Shown: positions 8,606-18,150 of the stretch, in pieces
Position numbering within the stretch: the first letter of the stretch is position 1
Layout: each line of letters opens with the position of its first letter
NCBI GenBank assembly: GCA_021324535.1
Contig: JAJPIU010000130.1
Location: forward strand, 1 to 63,718
DNA: 63,718 nucleotides
Direction: 5' to 3'
From: Pseudomonadota bacterium
GTDB lineage: Bacteria > Chloroflexota > Ktedonobacteria > Ktedonobacterales > JADMIN01
Program-made: the position numbers and the translations under genes
The notes under the pieces: generated by a model
What the model was told of the DNA's origin: nothing
Seen by the model: only the letters and a program-made list of their open reading frames with translations
Database searches by the model: none

Positions 8606-9208
8606 ATGTCGTGGAAGATCGTGATTGAACGAGGCAATCTAGGATTCGCCGCCGCACATTTCATCACCTTTGAGGGGCGGTGTGAGCCACTGCACGGTCA
8701 TAACTATGGTGTGCATATCGAGCTGGCGGGCGCGTTGACCCGCGACAGTTATGTATTTGACTTCGTGGCGCTGAAAGACATCACGCGGGAACTCTGCAAA
8801 GCATGGGATCATCGTTTCCTGTTGCCGTTGCAGAACCCCAACCTGCGGCTCACCGAGACGGCGCGCGAATGGGAGATCGTCTACACTGGAGCGTTTGACG
8901 CGCAGCCAATCGCCTCAAACGCTCCCACCCTGCCCGCGCCATCCTCAGACGCCACCGGCGCTACGGAGCCACTGCGCTATGTGATGCCCAAAGAGACGGT
9001 GGTCGCGCTGCCGGTGGATAATGTCACCGCCGAGCGGCTGGCAGAACACCTGGCCATGAGGATCGTCGAACGCCTGCGTCAACGATTGTCGGCCATGCCC
9101 ACCGCGTTCGAGGCGCTCACCTCGCTCACGGTGGGGGTCGCTGAGACGGAGATGCAGACAGCGGTCTATACGCTCGATCTCCGCAACCTTGCCAAAGCCA
9201 CATCGTAG
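8606..9208 (+). CDS. 6-pyruvoyltetrahydropterin synthase / QueD-like protein
   Basis: This 200-residue protein has the zinc ligands of the PTPS/QueD family: His18 in FAAAHF and the pair His30/His32 in CEPLHGHNYG, with Cys26 in the catalytic position. Family enzymes convert dihydroneopterin triphosphate to 6-pyruvoyltetrahydropterin or 6-carboxytetrahydropterin. It is longer than QueD (about 120 residues) owing to an insertion at about residues 95-130. No other queuosine or pterin gene is nearby, so I cannot choose between the reactions. Translation starts at an ATG preceded by a weak GCGGAG. Confidence 0.8.
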   Translation: MSWKIVIERGNLGFAAAHFITFEGRCEPLHGHNYGVHIELAGALTRDSYVFDFVALKDITRELCKAWDHRFLLPLQNPNLRLTETAREWEIVYTGAFDAQPIASNAPTLPAPSSDATGATEPLRYVMPKETVVALPVDNVTAERLAEHLAMRIVERLRQRLSAMPTAFEALTSLTVGVAETEMQTAVYTLDLRNLAKATS

Positions 9209-9347
9209 AAACAACATACCTAATTTACTGATCCGAAGTCACATCACAGTGCCGGAAAAGACCACGCCAACGGTGGCGCGGCGAACCCCGGCGCGGAGCA
9301 AAGCCGCTCCACAGCAGGCCAGTGTTGGCCGAGGAGGAAATCCGTTC

Positions 9348-10610
9348 GTGGCTATCAAGCAACCCAAAGAATTGAACCCATTTGTTGAAGCAGTCGCCCA
9401 GTTCGACGCCGCCGCCGACATGCTCGGACTCGAACCCGACATCCGCGCGATCTTGCGTGTGCCCAAGCGCGAGCTGACCGTCAATTTCCCCGTGCGTATG
9501 GATGATGGAAGCATCCAGATGTTTACCGGCTATCGCGTGCAACACAACATCAATCGAGGGCCAGCCAAGGGCGGCATCCGCTATGATGCGCGCGTCTCGC
9601 TTGATGAGGTGCGGGCGCTGGCGATGTGGATGACCTGGAAATGCGCCGTCGTCAATATCCCCTTCGGCGGCGCCAAAGGTGGCGTGATTGTTGACCCACG
9701 CAAGCTCTCCGTCCACGAGCTTGAGCGCCTGACCCGCCGCTATGCGACCGAAATCTCCACTATTATCGGGCCGGAAAGCGACATCCCTGCGCCCGATGTC
9801 AACACCAATCCTCAGATTATGGCCTGGATTATGGATACCTATTCCATGCACCACGGCTACTCCATCCCCGCCGTTGTTACCGGCAAGCCGCTCTCCATTG
9901 GTGGCAGTGAAGGCCGCATGGAGGCGACCGGGCGCGGCGTGTATGTGGTAACGCGCGAAGCCTGCCGTGCGCTCGGCATTCCCATGGAGGGCGCGCGTGT
10001 GGTGGTGCAGGGCTTTGGCAACGTGGGCTCAATTACCGCCCGCCTGATGGCCCTGGCCGGATGCAAGGTCATCGCTGTCGCCGACATCTACGGCGCGATC
10101 TACAACGAAAATGGGATTGACATTCCGGCGGCGATCCGCCATGTGCAGGAACGCGGTCGCCTGGAAGGCTTGCCCGGCTCTGAACAGATTCCTAGCGCCT
10201 CGCTGCTGGAAACCCCCTGCGACATCCTGATTCCGGCGGCCACCGAAGGCGTGATCACCGAGGAGAACGCGTCACGCATCCAGGCGAAGTTGATCGTCGA
10301 GGCGGCCAACGGGCCAACCACTGTCGAGGCCGACGCCATCCTGAAGGCGCGCGGCATTCCCGTTATCCCTGACATCCTTGCCAACGCGGGCGGCGTGACG
10401 GTCAGTTACTTCGAGTGGGTGCAGGACGTGCAGCACTTCTTCTGGGGCGAGGATGAGATCAACGCTCGCCTCGAAAGCATCATGGTGCGCAGCTTCAAGG
10501 CTGTGCAGGCCAAACGCGACGAGAAGGACTGCGACTATCGCATGGGCGCCTATCTGCTGGCCGTCGCGCGGGTGGCCGAGGCGACCCAGGTGCGCGGCGT
10601 CTATCCATAG
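9348..10610 (+). CDS. gdhA: Glutamate (Glu/Leu/Phe/Val family) dehydrogenase
   Basis: This 420-residue enzyme interconverts glutamate and 2-oxoglutarate plus ammonia with NAD(P). The conserved lysines are present in GPAKGGIR (Lys74), MTWKCA (Lys98) and PFGGAKGG (catalytic Lys110), and the Rossmann motif is VVVQGFGNVGS. I chose the GTG at 9348 because GAGGAGGAAA (9331-9340) sits just upstream and the resulting length is typical. An ATG at 9189 in the same frame would overlap the PTPS gene and add 53 low-complexity residues. Confidence 0.93.
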   Translation: MAIKQPKELNPFVEAVAQFDAAADMLGLEPDIRAILRVPKRELTVNFPVRMDDGSIQMFTGYRVQHNINRGPAKGGIRYDARVSLDEVRALAMWMTWKCAVVNIPFGGAKGGVIVDPRKLSVHELERLTRRYATEISTIIGPESDIPAPDVNTNPQIMAWIMDTYSMHHGYSIPAVVTGKPLSIGGSEGRMEATGRGVYVVTREACRALGIPMEGARVVVQGFGNVGSITARLMALAGCKVIAVADIYGAIYNENGIDIPAAIRHVQERGRLEGLPGSEQIPSASLLETPCDILIPAATEGVITEENASRIQAKLIVEAANGPTTVEADAILKARGIPVIPDILANAGGVTVSYFEWVQDVQHFFWGEDEINARLESIMVRSFKAVQAKRDEKDCDYRMGAYLLAVARVAEATQVRGVYP

Positions 10611-10619
10611 TCTGCCTCA

Positions 10620-10660
10620 CCCCTGATCTTCCTCTGCCGCAAGGCGGGGAAGATCAGGGG
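10620..10660 (+). terminator. Hairpin after glutamate dehydrogenase gene
   Basis: A perfect 13-bp stem CCCCTGATCTTCC/GGAAGATCAGGGG (10620-10632 and 10648-10660) encloses a 15-base loop and starts 10 bases after the gdhA stop. No T-run follows. The sequence resembles hairpins after other stop codons in the window, so it may be a dispersed repeat acting as an RNA 3' end. Confidence 0.55.
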
Positions 10661-10775
10661 CGTGGTTGGCGGGCGTGCGCACGCGCGCCTGGCGGCCGCA
10701 GGGCGCCAAGGCGGCCAGTCGGCCTGCCGCCACCAACTATCGCTGTTCCTTCTAGTTGTTTCATTAGGAGCGTCC

Positions 10776-13133
10776 ATGTCGCTGTCGCACTCTCCACAGC
10801 GCGCGCCGGACGCTCCTGTTGTGTCTCGTTCATCTTCGCCTGTTTCCCATGCTCCAACCAGCGATCAGTCCGATGCGTCCGGCGCTACCCCATCGCTTCG
10901 CATCGCGCCACCTGCCAGGGTAGCGCGCCACTCGCCGCTCTTCAAGGCAAGCGAGTGGATGATCGCGCCGATACTTGTGCTGGCGGCGGTGTTGCGGCTC
11001 TGGCGGCTGGGAACTTCCGTGTTCGATATTGATCAGGCGGGCATCTTTATCATGGCTCGCGACGCCGTGGCGCATGGTATGCTGCCCGCCACCGGCATCG
11101 TCTCCTCCATCCAGACGTTCTGCCCGCCCGCTACGATCTATCTCTATCTGCCGTTTGCGCTGGCGGGCAATCCGCTGGTGGGCGTCTACGCGACCGCGCT
11201 GGCAAATCTTGCCGCTGTGGGGCTGGCGTATTTCTTCATGCGGCGCGTGTGGGGCTACTGGCCTGCGCTGCTTGGCGCGCTCTATTTCGCCGTCGCCTAC
11301 TGGCCGGTGTATTTCAGCCGCTTCATCTGGCAACAAAACCTCCTGCCGCCGCTCGTCATGCTGCTGATGTTGGGGGCGGCGCAGGGGATGGCGAACCGGC
11401 GCGCAGGCTGGCTGATGTGGGCAATCCCGCTCTGGGGTGTGATGATCCAACTGCATCCCAGCGCACTACCGTTGGCGATTGTCTTTCCACTGGCCTGGCT
11501 GCTAGGGCCGCAGAGCGTGCGCCGGCGCGATCTGGCGATAGGCATAGCCCTCTTTGTGGCGCTTTTCATTCCCACTGTCATGTGGGAGTACGCCTCGCAC
11601 GGCTACGATCTGCCCTACTATCTGGCCTATTTCCATCATCCCTCCCGCCTGGATGCGCAGGCGTTTGTGCAGTTCATCGCCATCTCCGGCCTGCCGCCTG
11701 ATCTGCTTGGTAATGGGATTGCCTGGAAGCTGTTGCTGGAGTTCAGCCGCGCGCTGCCCTGTGTCGCGCTGGTGTATGTCGCGGCGCGTGTGCTCGTTGG
11801 CCTGCGTCAGGCGCTCGGCGTGGGGATGCGCGTGTCGCGTGGGCCGGACGTAAGCGCAAAGCATGCTCCTCGTGTGGCCGGAATATTGGCGGCGCTGGAC
11901 TGGCTGCGCGCGCCGGAACGTCTGCGCTGGCGAGTGGAGGCGCTGCTGGTGGTGTGGCCCGCCTCGCTTGTGCTGGCCTTCACCAGCCATCACTCGCCCG
12001 TCTACCTGTCGTACTACATTCCATCGTTTCCCGCGCAGTTCCTGGCATTGGGCGTGTTGCTCTATGACGGATGGCGATGGCTTACCGGACTGGGCGCACG
12101 CAACCGGCAGGCGTCCGAGCAGCATAACTCCTCCATTGGCATGCTGCCTCAACTGAGCGGACAGGTGATCCTTGCGACTGGCCTGGTTGGCGCACTGCTG
12201 TTTGTCATCCTGTGGGGCAACCTCGGCGCGACGCCTGCCGCCTACGCCACGTATCCCGGCCAGTTGCAGGCGGAGGAGGCTGGCCTCACGCAGGCGGAGG
12301 CGCTGGTACGCGCTCAGCATGTTGGGCGTGTCACGCTGAACGCTACCTTCAACACGCTTCAGCCCATGCAATACCTGCTGCTGAACGGCTACGGGTTGAG
12401 CGCGCCCACGCAGATCACATCGTCGGGTAATTGCCTGGTTGGGCCATTAGCCCAGGCTCCGACGCTTTATCTCATGACAGGCGGCGTTGGCCCAGCCGAG
12501 ATGTATCTCGAACATCTGCCGGGCGTTTCTAATCTGTTTGCGAATACGCCGGGCGGCGCCTACTACCGTGCCTACCTCGTATCGTCCACAGCGTTCCAGT
12601 CCGCGCTTGCGCCGTTGTCTTTTCCTCATGCCACTGCGCTCCGGCAGGCTGGAGCGACTTCCTTGCGCGCCAACTTTGGGGGCATGCTGGCGCTAACCAG
12701 CGCATGGCAGGCGCGTGGCATTGGGGGCGCGTCTGATCTGGCGCTCGCCGCCGATCTGCTGGCCGACCCGCCCGGCGTCGCCTTTAGCGCGCAACTGGCG
12801 CTGAACATCTCGCTGCTTGGGGCAAATGGGCAGGCGTTGGAGCAGGCGCAGGCGCGCTGTGTGATGGCGCCCTGGCAGTCTGGGCAGCGTCTGTATTTCT
12901 TCTATGCGCGGGTCAGCGCAGACAAGCTGGCGCAGGCTTCCACATTACAGATGGCGGCGCAACGCATCCAGTCTGACATCCCCGCAAGCGTCACGTTTGG
13001 CCCACTGGCGCTGGAAAGCGCCTACGACCTGGGGACGATCTCCTACTATGAACCACAACAGACGATGCCGCTTCAGCCCGGCGCGTGTAGACAACCATTG
13101 ACGTGCGCGGGCGACGACGCGCAATGGGGATGA
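10776..13133 (+). CDS. GT39/ArnT-like multi-pass membrane glycosyltransferase
   Basis: This 785-residue protein has a disordered Ser/Pro-rich N-terminus (about 60 residues), then roughly ten membrane segments up to residue 490, then a large C-terminal domain expected outside the membrane. The first loop, FDIDQAGIFIMARD, carries the acidic motif typical of dolichyl-phosphate-mannose and ArnT-like transferases. These move a lipid-linked sugar onto protein or lipid. Donor and acceptor cannot be read from the sequence. The start at 10776 follows ATTAGGAG. It stands alone between gdhA and a convergent polymerase gene. Confidence 0.65.
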   Translation: MSLSHSPQRAPDAPVVSRSSSPVSHAPTSDQSDASGATPSLRIAPPARVARHSPLFKASEWMIAPILVLAAVLRLWRLGTSVFDIDQAGIFIMARDAVAHGMLPATGIVSSIQTFCPPATIYLYLPFALAGNPLVGVYATALANLAAVGLAYFFMRRVWGYWPALLGALYFAVAYWPVYFSRFIWQQNLLPPLVMLLMLGAAQGMANRRAGWLMWAIPLWGVMIQLHPSALPLAIVFPLAWLLGPQSVRRRDLAIGIALFVALFIPTVMWEYASHGYDLPYYLAYFHHPSRLDAQAFVQFIAISGLPPDLLGNGIAWKLLLEFSRALPCVALVYVAARVLVGLRQALGVGMRVSRGPDVSAKHAPRVAGILAALDWLRAPERLRWRVEALLVVWPASLVLAFTSHHSPVYLSYYIPSFPAQFLALGVLLYDGWRWLTGLGARNRQASEQHNSSIGMLPQLSGQVILATGLVGALLFVILWGNLGATPAAYATYPGQLQAEEAGLTQAEALVRAQHVGRVTLNATFNTLQPMQYLLLNGYGLSAPTQITSSGNCLVGPLAQAPTLYLMTGGVGPAEMYLEHLPGVSNLFANTPGGAYYRAYLVSSTAFQSALAPLSFPHATALRQAGATSLRANFGGMLALTSAWQARGIGGASDLALAADLLADPPGVAFSAQLALNISLLGANGQALEQAQARCVMAPWQSGQRLYFFYARVSADKLAQASTLQMAAQRIQSDIPASVTFGPLALESAYDLGTISYYEPQQTMPLQPGACRQPLTCAGDDAQWG

Positions 13134-13146
13134 GTGGGCGATGCGC

Positions 13147-15852
13147 TCATTCGGATGATTGCGGCGTAGAGCTAAGCAGCCGATCCAGCAGCGCCAGTTG
13201 CGTGAGGCGCGGTTGGATGGCTTCCAGCGGAGGGGCAAACAGCAAGGGCTGATCGGGGTTGGCGAAGAGGACAGCGAAATCATCAGGCGCAAAGGCAGAC
13301 GCGAGGCGCTGCGCATATAAGGTACCGAGTTGGGCGCAATAGTAGTTCGCGTCATAGGGAGGAAGGTCTGCCTCATCGAGCGCCTCCACATAGGCGTGCG
13401 GGTCAGTTGGCGCGTCCGTTGTTTCCTCTGAGTCCCATCGCTCCGGCAGCAGCGCGAAACGCCCCTGCCCCACGCAGTAGTAGCGAATGCGTTCTCCCCG
13501 CTGCCAGGTGGAGCGCCCGCTGGCCAGCGCCGCCTCATACATCGCCTCGCGCCGCTTCCCACGTTCGCGCTGATATTGCTCTGGCGTCTTGGTCAGCCGC
13601 GCGCTGACGCATACCTCCTGCGTGGGAATCTGCCGCCGCCTGAGACGTGTGATGGTCTCCAGATAGGCCGCACGCACGCCTGGGATGTCGCCTGCGAGCA
13701 GACAGGTGAGCGCCTGCCGTAGAAATGCCTCGCCATATGGCTCCATCCGCCGGGAATGGAAGGCGACTCCGCGCAGGGTGAGCCGCCCCTCGTAGCACAG
13801 CGTGGCGTAGTTCTTCACCTCATGCGAGAGCATCGCTGCGTAGCGCGCCTCGTATTCCAGCCGCACCAGCGGTGGCAACGTCTGGCCCACCTCGGCCACA
13901 CAGCGCCGCTCGTCGCCCTCAGTCCAGCCCTCAGGCGCAGCGAAGTAGACGCCATCGGTATCGGCTTCAAGCAGTGTCACCCCGCGCGCCACCAATTCGC
14001 GACAGAGGTGGTCGAGCGTGGCGCGTCCGTGAGCAGTGACTTCATTGGCGGCTGGCACGTCGGCCAGCCGACAGAGACCGGGCGCCGCCAGATAGCCATA
14101 CGCCGCATTGATCACGATCTTAAGACCAGCCGCCATCCCTTCCTGGGTCTTGCGCGCCACTGCGTCTATGCCTGGCTGTTGTCCTGCGCGCTTGGCGGCC
14201 AACCGTTGTTCTACAAGCAGATCCACCAGCGTCAGGAACACGTCAAGCGAATCACGGGCTGGGGCGATGCGATGCTGACGAATGAGCGAGGGATACAGGC
14301 TGGCGATGTCGCACTTGACCACCTGACGGGCGACGCCTGCCGCGAAGAGATAGGTTGCCCCGCCACTGTGCGACATGGATACCTCATCGCCCTCCTCATC
14401 CCCGCCAGGATGCGCCAGAGACACAAAAGCATCGTTCCCATCTGCGTCTAGGCCTGCTTCCGTGTCCGCTGGCTCTCCTTTGCGCGCCCGATTGGGCCGA
14501 TAGGCGGGCAGGGCCGCGCCCGCATGCAGATAGGCGCGAACGATCAGGGGATCGAGAATGCCCGTGGCTGGTCCGGCCTCGGCGACACGCTCATAGCGGC
14601 GGGGAGCCATCTGCGCCAGCACAAACGCCGGGCCACCCAAGAGCGCGCTGACAGCGGCAGCCTCGTCCACGTCGTCCAGGGCATAGCGGCGCACTCGGTC
14701 GGGATCGCTCCGCCAGACATGTCCCACCTCCGCGCCTTCGATATATTCGCGCGTTGGCCTTGCCACCCCTAGCGCCCGCGCGACGGCTTTGAGGCCATGC
14801 CCAGGCAATGAGCGCGCGGAGAAATCGTAGCGCCACACAGCGTCCAGCGTGTCTATGATCTCGCGGCCAGGGATCACCAGCCGCCCGCGCCGGGTTTCAT
14901 CGTTTTTCTTCGAAGCGGTGTCGCCTGCATGCTCTTCACCGGAAGCGGATTGCCAGCTTCCCCAACCTCCCCAGGCGCGCCGGGGCGCCGCCCGCCGGAA
15001 GTACGGCGCAGGCAGTCCTGGGCGTTGCAGGGCCAATGGTACGCCTAAATGCGTGGCGCGCGCCATGAGGAAGGGCAGATCGAATCCGGCGAGGTTGTGG
15101 TTTTCCAACACATCGGGATCATGCTGGCGCACGAGGGCGACGAAACGGCGTAACAGGTCGGCCTCGGCGGCGTCCGGAGCCATCCCGCGCGCCTGCCCCT
15201 CCGCCACATCCAGCGTACAGCGCAGCCCGCGATTGTCGCGCAGGGCAATCAGGAAGATGCGATGGCGCGCAGGGTCGAGTCCCTCGGTTTCGAGGTCGAA
15301 GGCGAGCCGGTGTATGGCATCCCACTGCAGGTCACGAAAATAGACCTGGCCGCTGAGCGTCAGGTATTGTTCTTCAAAGGGGAGCCAGAGCAGATCATCG
15401 GGGTCAACCGCGCTCAGACGCTCGACAGCATGCCCTAGCGTATGCGAGAGCGCACGGCGGAGCAGGCGTTCCAGCGTGTCGGCGTGGTTTGCGCTGACGA
15501 GGTAGCGCAGGTGGCCTGGGCCGGTGAGATGCTGTACCCAGATCGCCTGATCGCTGGTCGTGTTGGCCTGTGGGGCGCCTGACCCGATGTCGCCGTTAGT
15601 GTGGATGGTTGGGTGAAACAGCAGCGGCGCATCGGTCGCGTACAGCCCATCGAGCGTGGGCAGGGCCGCCCAGGGGCGAAACCGCGTGTGCTCGCGCGTG
15701 AGCGCGCCGGTCTCCGGGAGGCGTCGCCAGCGGATCACGCGCCCATCCCGCTCGACCCACAGCCCCACAATCCCAGGCGTCGTATCCCAGCCCCATAGAA
15801 TCTCCTGCGCCCAGGTGGAATCGCCAGGGGTTCGCTGAATTTCTTGCCACAT
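13147..15852 (-). CDS. Family B DNA polymerase
   Basis: This 901-residue protein has both exonuclease and polymerase domains. The exonuclease motifs are FDLETEGLD (Exo I), ENHNLAGFD (Exo II) and YALDDVDEA (Exo III). Polymerase motif A is KCDIASLYPS, motif B is KIVINAAYGYL and motif C is EADTDGVYF, where most family B enzymes have YGDTDS. All catalytic carboxylates appear present, so proofreading synthesis is expected. It has no recognisable operon partner. Bacterial PolB enzymes often act in repair or lesion bypass; that role is inferred here. It ends 13 bases from the convergent membrane protein gene. Confidence 0.9.
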   Translation of the reverse strand: MWQEIQRTPGDSTWAQEILWGWDTTPGIVGLWVERDGRVIRWRRLPETGALTREHTRFRPWAALPTLDGLYATDAPLLFHPTIHTNGDIGSGAPQANTTSDQAIWVQHLTGPGHLRYLVSANHADTLERLLRRALSHTLGHAVERLSAVDPDDLLWLPFEEQYLTLSGQVYFRDLQWDAIHRLAFDLETEGLDPARHRIFLIALRDNRGLRCTLDVAEGQARGMAPDAAEADLLRRFVALVRQHDPDVLENHNLAGFDLPFLMARATHLGVPLALQRPGLPAPYFRRAAPRRAWGGWGSWQSASGEEHAGDTASKKNDETRRGRLVIPGREIIDTLDAVWRYDFSARSLPGHGLKAVARALGVARPTREYIEGAEVGHVWRSDPDRVRRYALDDVDEAAAVSALLGGPAFVLAQMAPRRYERVAEAGPATGILDPLIVRAYLHAGAALPAYRPNRARKGEPADTEAGLDADGNDAFVSLAHPGGDEEGDEVSMSHSGGATYLFAAGVARQVVKCDIASLYPSLIRQHRIAPARDSLDVFLTLVDLLVEQRLAAKRAGQQPGIDAVARKTQEGMAAGLKIVINAAYGYLAAPGLCRLADVPAANEVTAHGRATLDHLCRELVARGVTLLEADTDGVYFAAPEGWTEGDERRCVAEVGQTLPPLVRLEYEARYAAMLSHEVKNYATLCYEGRLTLRGVAFHSRRMEPYGEAFLRQALTCLLAGDIPGVRAAYLETITRLRRRQIPTQEVCVSARLTKTPEQYQRERGKRREAMYEAALASGRSTWQRGERIRYYCVGQGRFALLPERWDSEETTDAPTDPHAYVEALDEADLPPYDANYYCAQLGTLYAQRLASAFAPDDFAVLFANPDQPLLFAPPLEAIQPRLTQLALLDRLLSSTPQSSE

Positions 15853-16087
15853 GGTTGCGCCGCTTCCTTCTCTTTGCCTCTCAGCATGTTACCACACGCG
15901 ACGGAAAGCTAGCCAGCGCATGTGACCAGGCATGTTTGGCAAGTTGAATGACTCCATTGGATTAGCAACGAGGTCTCCAGCGCCTTTCAAGCGGAATGGA
16001 ACGAGATTCGGCAGATCGACCCATCGCTTGCCCAATGGATGATGGGCCTGGCGCAGTCCGCCGAACCTCCGCTTCACCCCCCCCCAC
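15853..16087. other. Intergenic region with a possible degraded coding remnant
   Basis: The 303 bases between the polymerase and the respiratory operon contain no convincing gene. On the plus strand a frame from 15952 onward, with no start codon and a stop just upstream (15949-15951), reads like protein (HWISNEVSSAFQAEW, then IDPSLAQWMMGLAQ). It is too short to identify. Confidence 0.25.
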
Positions 16088-16121
16088 AAAAAACACCCCC
16101 TTCCCATCAATGGGAAGGGGG
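16085..16121 (-). terminator. Intrinsic terminator of the cytochrome bc operon
   Basis: On the minus strand a perfect 12-bp stem (16096-16107 with 16110-16121, CCCCCTTCCCAT/ATGGGAAGGGGG, 2-base gap at the centre) is followed by TGTTTTTTGTGG. It lies 35 bases after the last gene's stop. An almost identical stem occurs after pspA. Confidence 0.8.
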
Positions 16122-16155
16122 CTAATGAAGGGACGGTGGGGTTAGGTCAACGGAC

Positions 16156-18030
16156 TCATGCTGGCCCTTGCAGCAGCGCGGCATAGCTGTCAACCGGAAC
16201 GGGATCGGGGCCTCCGGCGTCGTAGGCTGCGGCGCCCACCATCGCCAGCATAAAGCCAAGCACCACCAGCTCGGGATAGGGGATCGGTAGGTTGTAGGCG
16301 ACAACGCCCACGCCAATCCCCACCAGCAGACTCAACACAATGGCGATGGGCCAGGCGGAGAAGACGCCACGCGCGCGGACGGCTCCATAGAAGGCTAGGG
16401 CAATGCCGATGATCTCGAAGATGATCGCGCCGACGAAGAGCGCATGCGAACCTTCCATCGCGTTCACACCCTGCACAAGCACATTGTTGTGGAAGCCCTG
16501 AATCGCCGCGATGATTTCAAGCGTCGCCGCGCCAAGCATTGACCACAACGAGAGTTTGCGCAGGTTGCTCATCGGGCGGCGCTGAGTCAGGATCGTAAAC
16601 TGCAACGCAGCCAGCCCACCCATCAAGAGTAAGCCCCAAAAGGCGTCATGCAGACCGCCCGGGCCGGGCTGATAGAAGAGCGCCAGCGCCTCGATCTCAA
16701 AGAATGAGGGCATCGAGAGCAGCGAGAATCCCATCAGATAGATCAGCAGCAGCGTGCCCAGCACGAGCCACTGGCCGACACAGCCAAGCTGCTCGGCGGC
16801 GGTCGGTGCGAACTCTCGCTGTGTGCCCCACGTCCAGACGAACGCCAGGATGGCGATGCTCGTGGCGATCAGCAGACCAAACGGCGTCTGTGTGGGGTCG
16901 CTCACGTGGATAACCGTCGCGCCCAGGCCAATCCAGACCAGCGCGAACGTGCCCGCCAGCACGATGCTATTGCGGCGTGTGCTCCAGAAGTAGAGGCCCA
17001 TCATGAAGAGGCCAAAAGGGATGCTGAAGACAATCGCGCAGATGATATAGCCGGTAAACGGCGTGAAGGTACAACTCCCAGGGATGTTGCTGACCTGCGA
17101 ACACTGCACCCAGAACTGCTGGCTGTCCACTTTATGGATCACAAACACCAGCGGATAGACCACTGCCCAGATCACCAGCAGCGGGATACCGATGTTGCCA
17201 AGCAGCCCTACCACACCGTGCAGATAGACGCTCGGCATGAACTGCGCCCGTGCGTTGACCATCGTCGGCAGCAGCCAGACGAGCAGCGCAAAGAGCGCCA
17301 GCCCCAGCGCCGCAAAGAGCATGACGTTGCCAATCGCCCCTTTGACGAAGTTCTTGGGGTTGAAGACAATCGGCGCAAAGGTGTAGATGGTCAGCCAATA
17401 GGCCACCAGCGCCAGCGACGCAGTGATGCAGACGCGCGTGATGATCGTGCGTCCCAACCCATTGAGCCGCCCACTGAGCACCACAGGATTGAGCAAGGCA
17501 ATAACGAGCATTCCCAACCCAATGAACAGACCAATCTCGCCCACCGCCGCAAGATCAATGCTCTGTGGTTGAAACCAGATAGGATTGAACAGGTAGGCTT
17601 TATGTGGATCGGGCCAGTAGGTGGTCGTCACCGTTTGTTTGCCATTGACAACTGCGCTTGATGTTACCGCGTCGGGCAGAAACTCATGCCAGGCGCCCGT
17701 CGTCACCTGATAGATGAAGAAGCCGCCAACTGCTGTGATAGCCGCGCCAACCAGACCAAAGAGCGGCCAGGGGATCAGCGGCTTAGGGTCATATAGGAAG
17801 GAGATCTCGAAGGCCAGCACACCCAACCCGACACTGACCAATCCCAACGCCAGAAACCCCTGCTCCATCAGCGCGAGCTTGGCGTTTGTGCTAATGTTGA
17901 AGAAATAGCCGGGAACCTGAGCGATCAGGATCGCCGCCATAAAGAAGAATCCCACCGCGATCAGGGTCGCCCGCGCCCATGACATCGGCTGCTCATGTTC
18001 GCGTTGGGGCGCCGCCGCTGACACTTGCAT
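16156..18030 (-). CDS. Unknown large polytopic membrane protein of the bc operon
   Basis: I do not recognise this 624-residue protein. By eye it has about 14-16 membrane helices with short loops and almost no soluble domain. His residues occur near helix ends (YLHGVVG, GLHDAFWG, GFHNNV, GSHALFVG), but no heme-copper oxidase or NrfD motif is evident. It is last in the operon, 120 bases after the cytochrome c-cupredoxin gene, and its strong ribosome site (GGGAGCACG) suggests coordinated expression. It may be a membrane subunit of the complex, perhaps a quinone- or ion-interacting one. That is inference from position. Confidence 0.75.
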   Translation of the reverse strand: MQVSAAAPQREHEQPMSWARATLIAVGFFFMAAILIAQVPGYFFNISTNAKLALMEQGFLALGLVSVGLGVLAFEISFLYDPKPLIPWPLFGLVGAAITAVGGFFIYQVTTGAWHEFLPDAVTSSAVVNGKQTVTTTYWPDPHKAYLFNPIWFQPQSIDLAAVGEIGLFIGLGMLVIALLNPVVLSGRLNGLGRTIITRVCITASLALVAYWLTIYTFAPIVFNPKNFVKGAIGNVMLFAALGLALFALLVWLLPTMVNARAQFMPSVYLHGVVGLLGNIGIPLLVIWAVVYPLVFVIHKVDSQQFWVQCSQVSNIPGSCTFTPFTGYIICAIVFSIPFGLFMMGLYFWSTRRNSIVLAGTFALVWIGLGATVIHVSDPTQTPFGLLIATSIAILAFVWTWGTQREFAPTAAEQLGCVGQWLVLGTLLLIYLMGFSLLSMPSFFEIEALALFYQPGPGGLHDAFWGLLLMGGLAALQFTILTQRRPMSNLRKLSLWSMLGAATLEIIAAIQGFHNNVLVQGVNAMEGSHALFVGAIIFEIIGIALAFYGAVRARGVFSAWPIAIVLSLLVGIGVGVVAYNLPIPYPELVVLGFMLAMVGAAAYDAGGPDPVPVDSYAALLQGPA

Positions 18031-18150
18031 GGCTCGTGCTCCCTTTCAGTGAAGACAATGAATTTGTACGAGATCGAAAAAGACCGTATCGGAACAGGCT
18101 AGGCGTGTGCGCGCCAGCAAAGGGCCAACGCGCAACACGCGGCTCCGAAC

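Noticed and set aside
15889..16110. 73-codon minus-strand frame upstream of polB
   Set aside because: No ribosome binding site and no protein-like features; the opposite strand reads more like a coding remnant.
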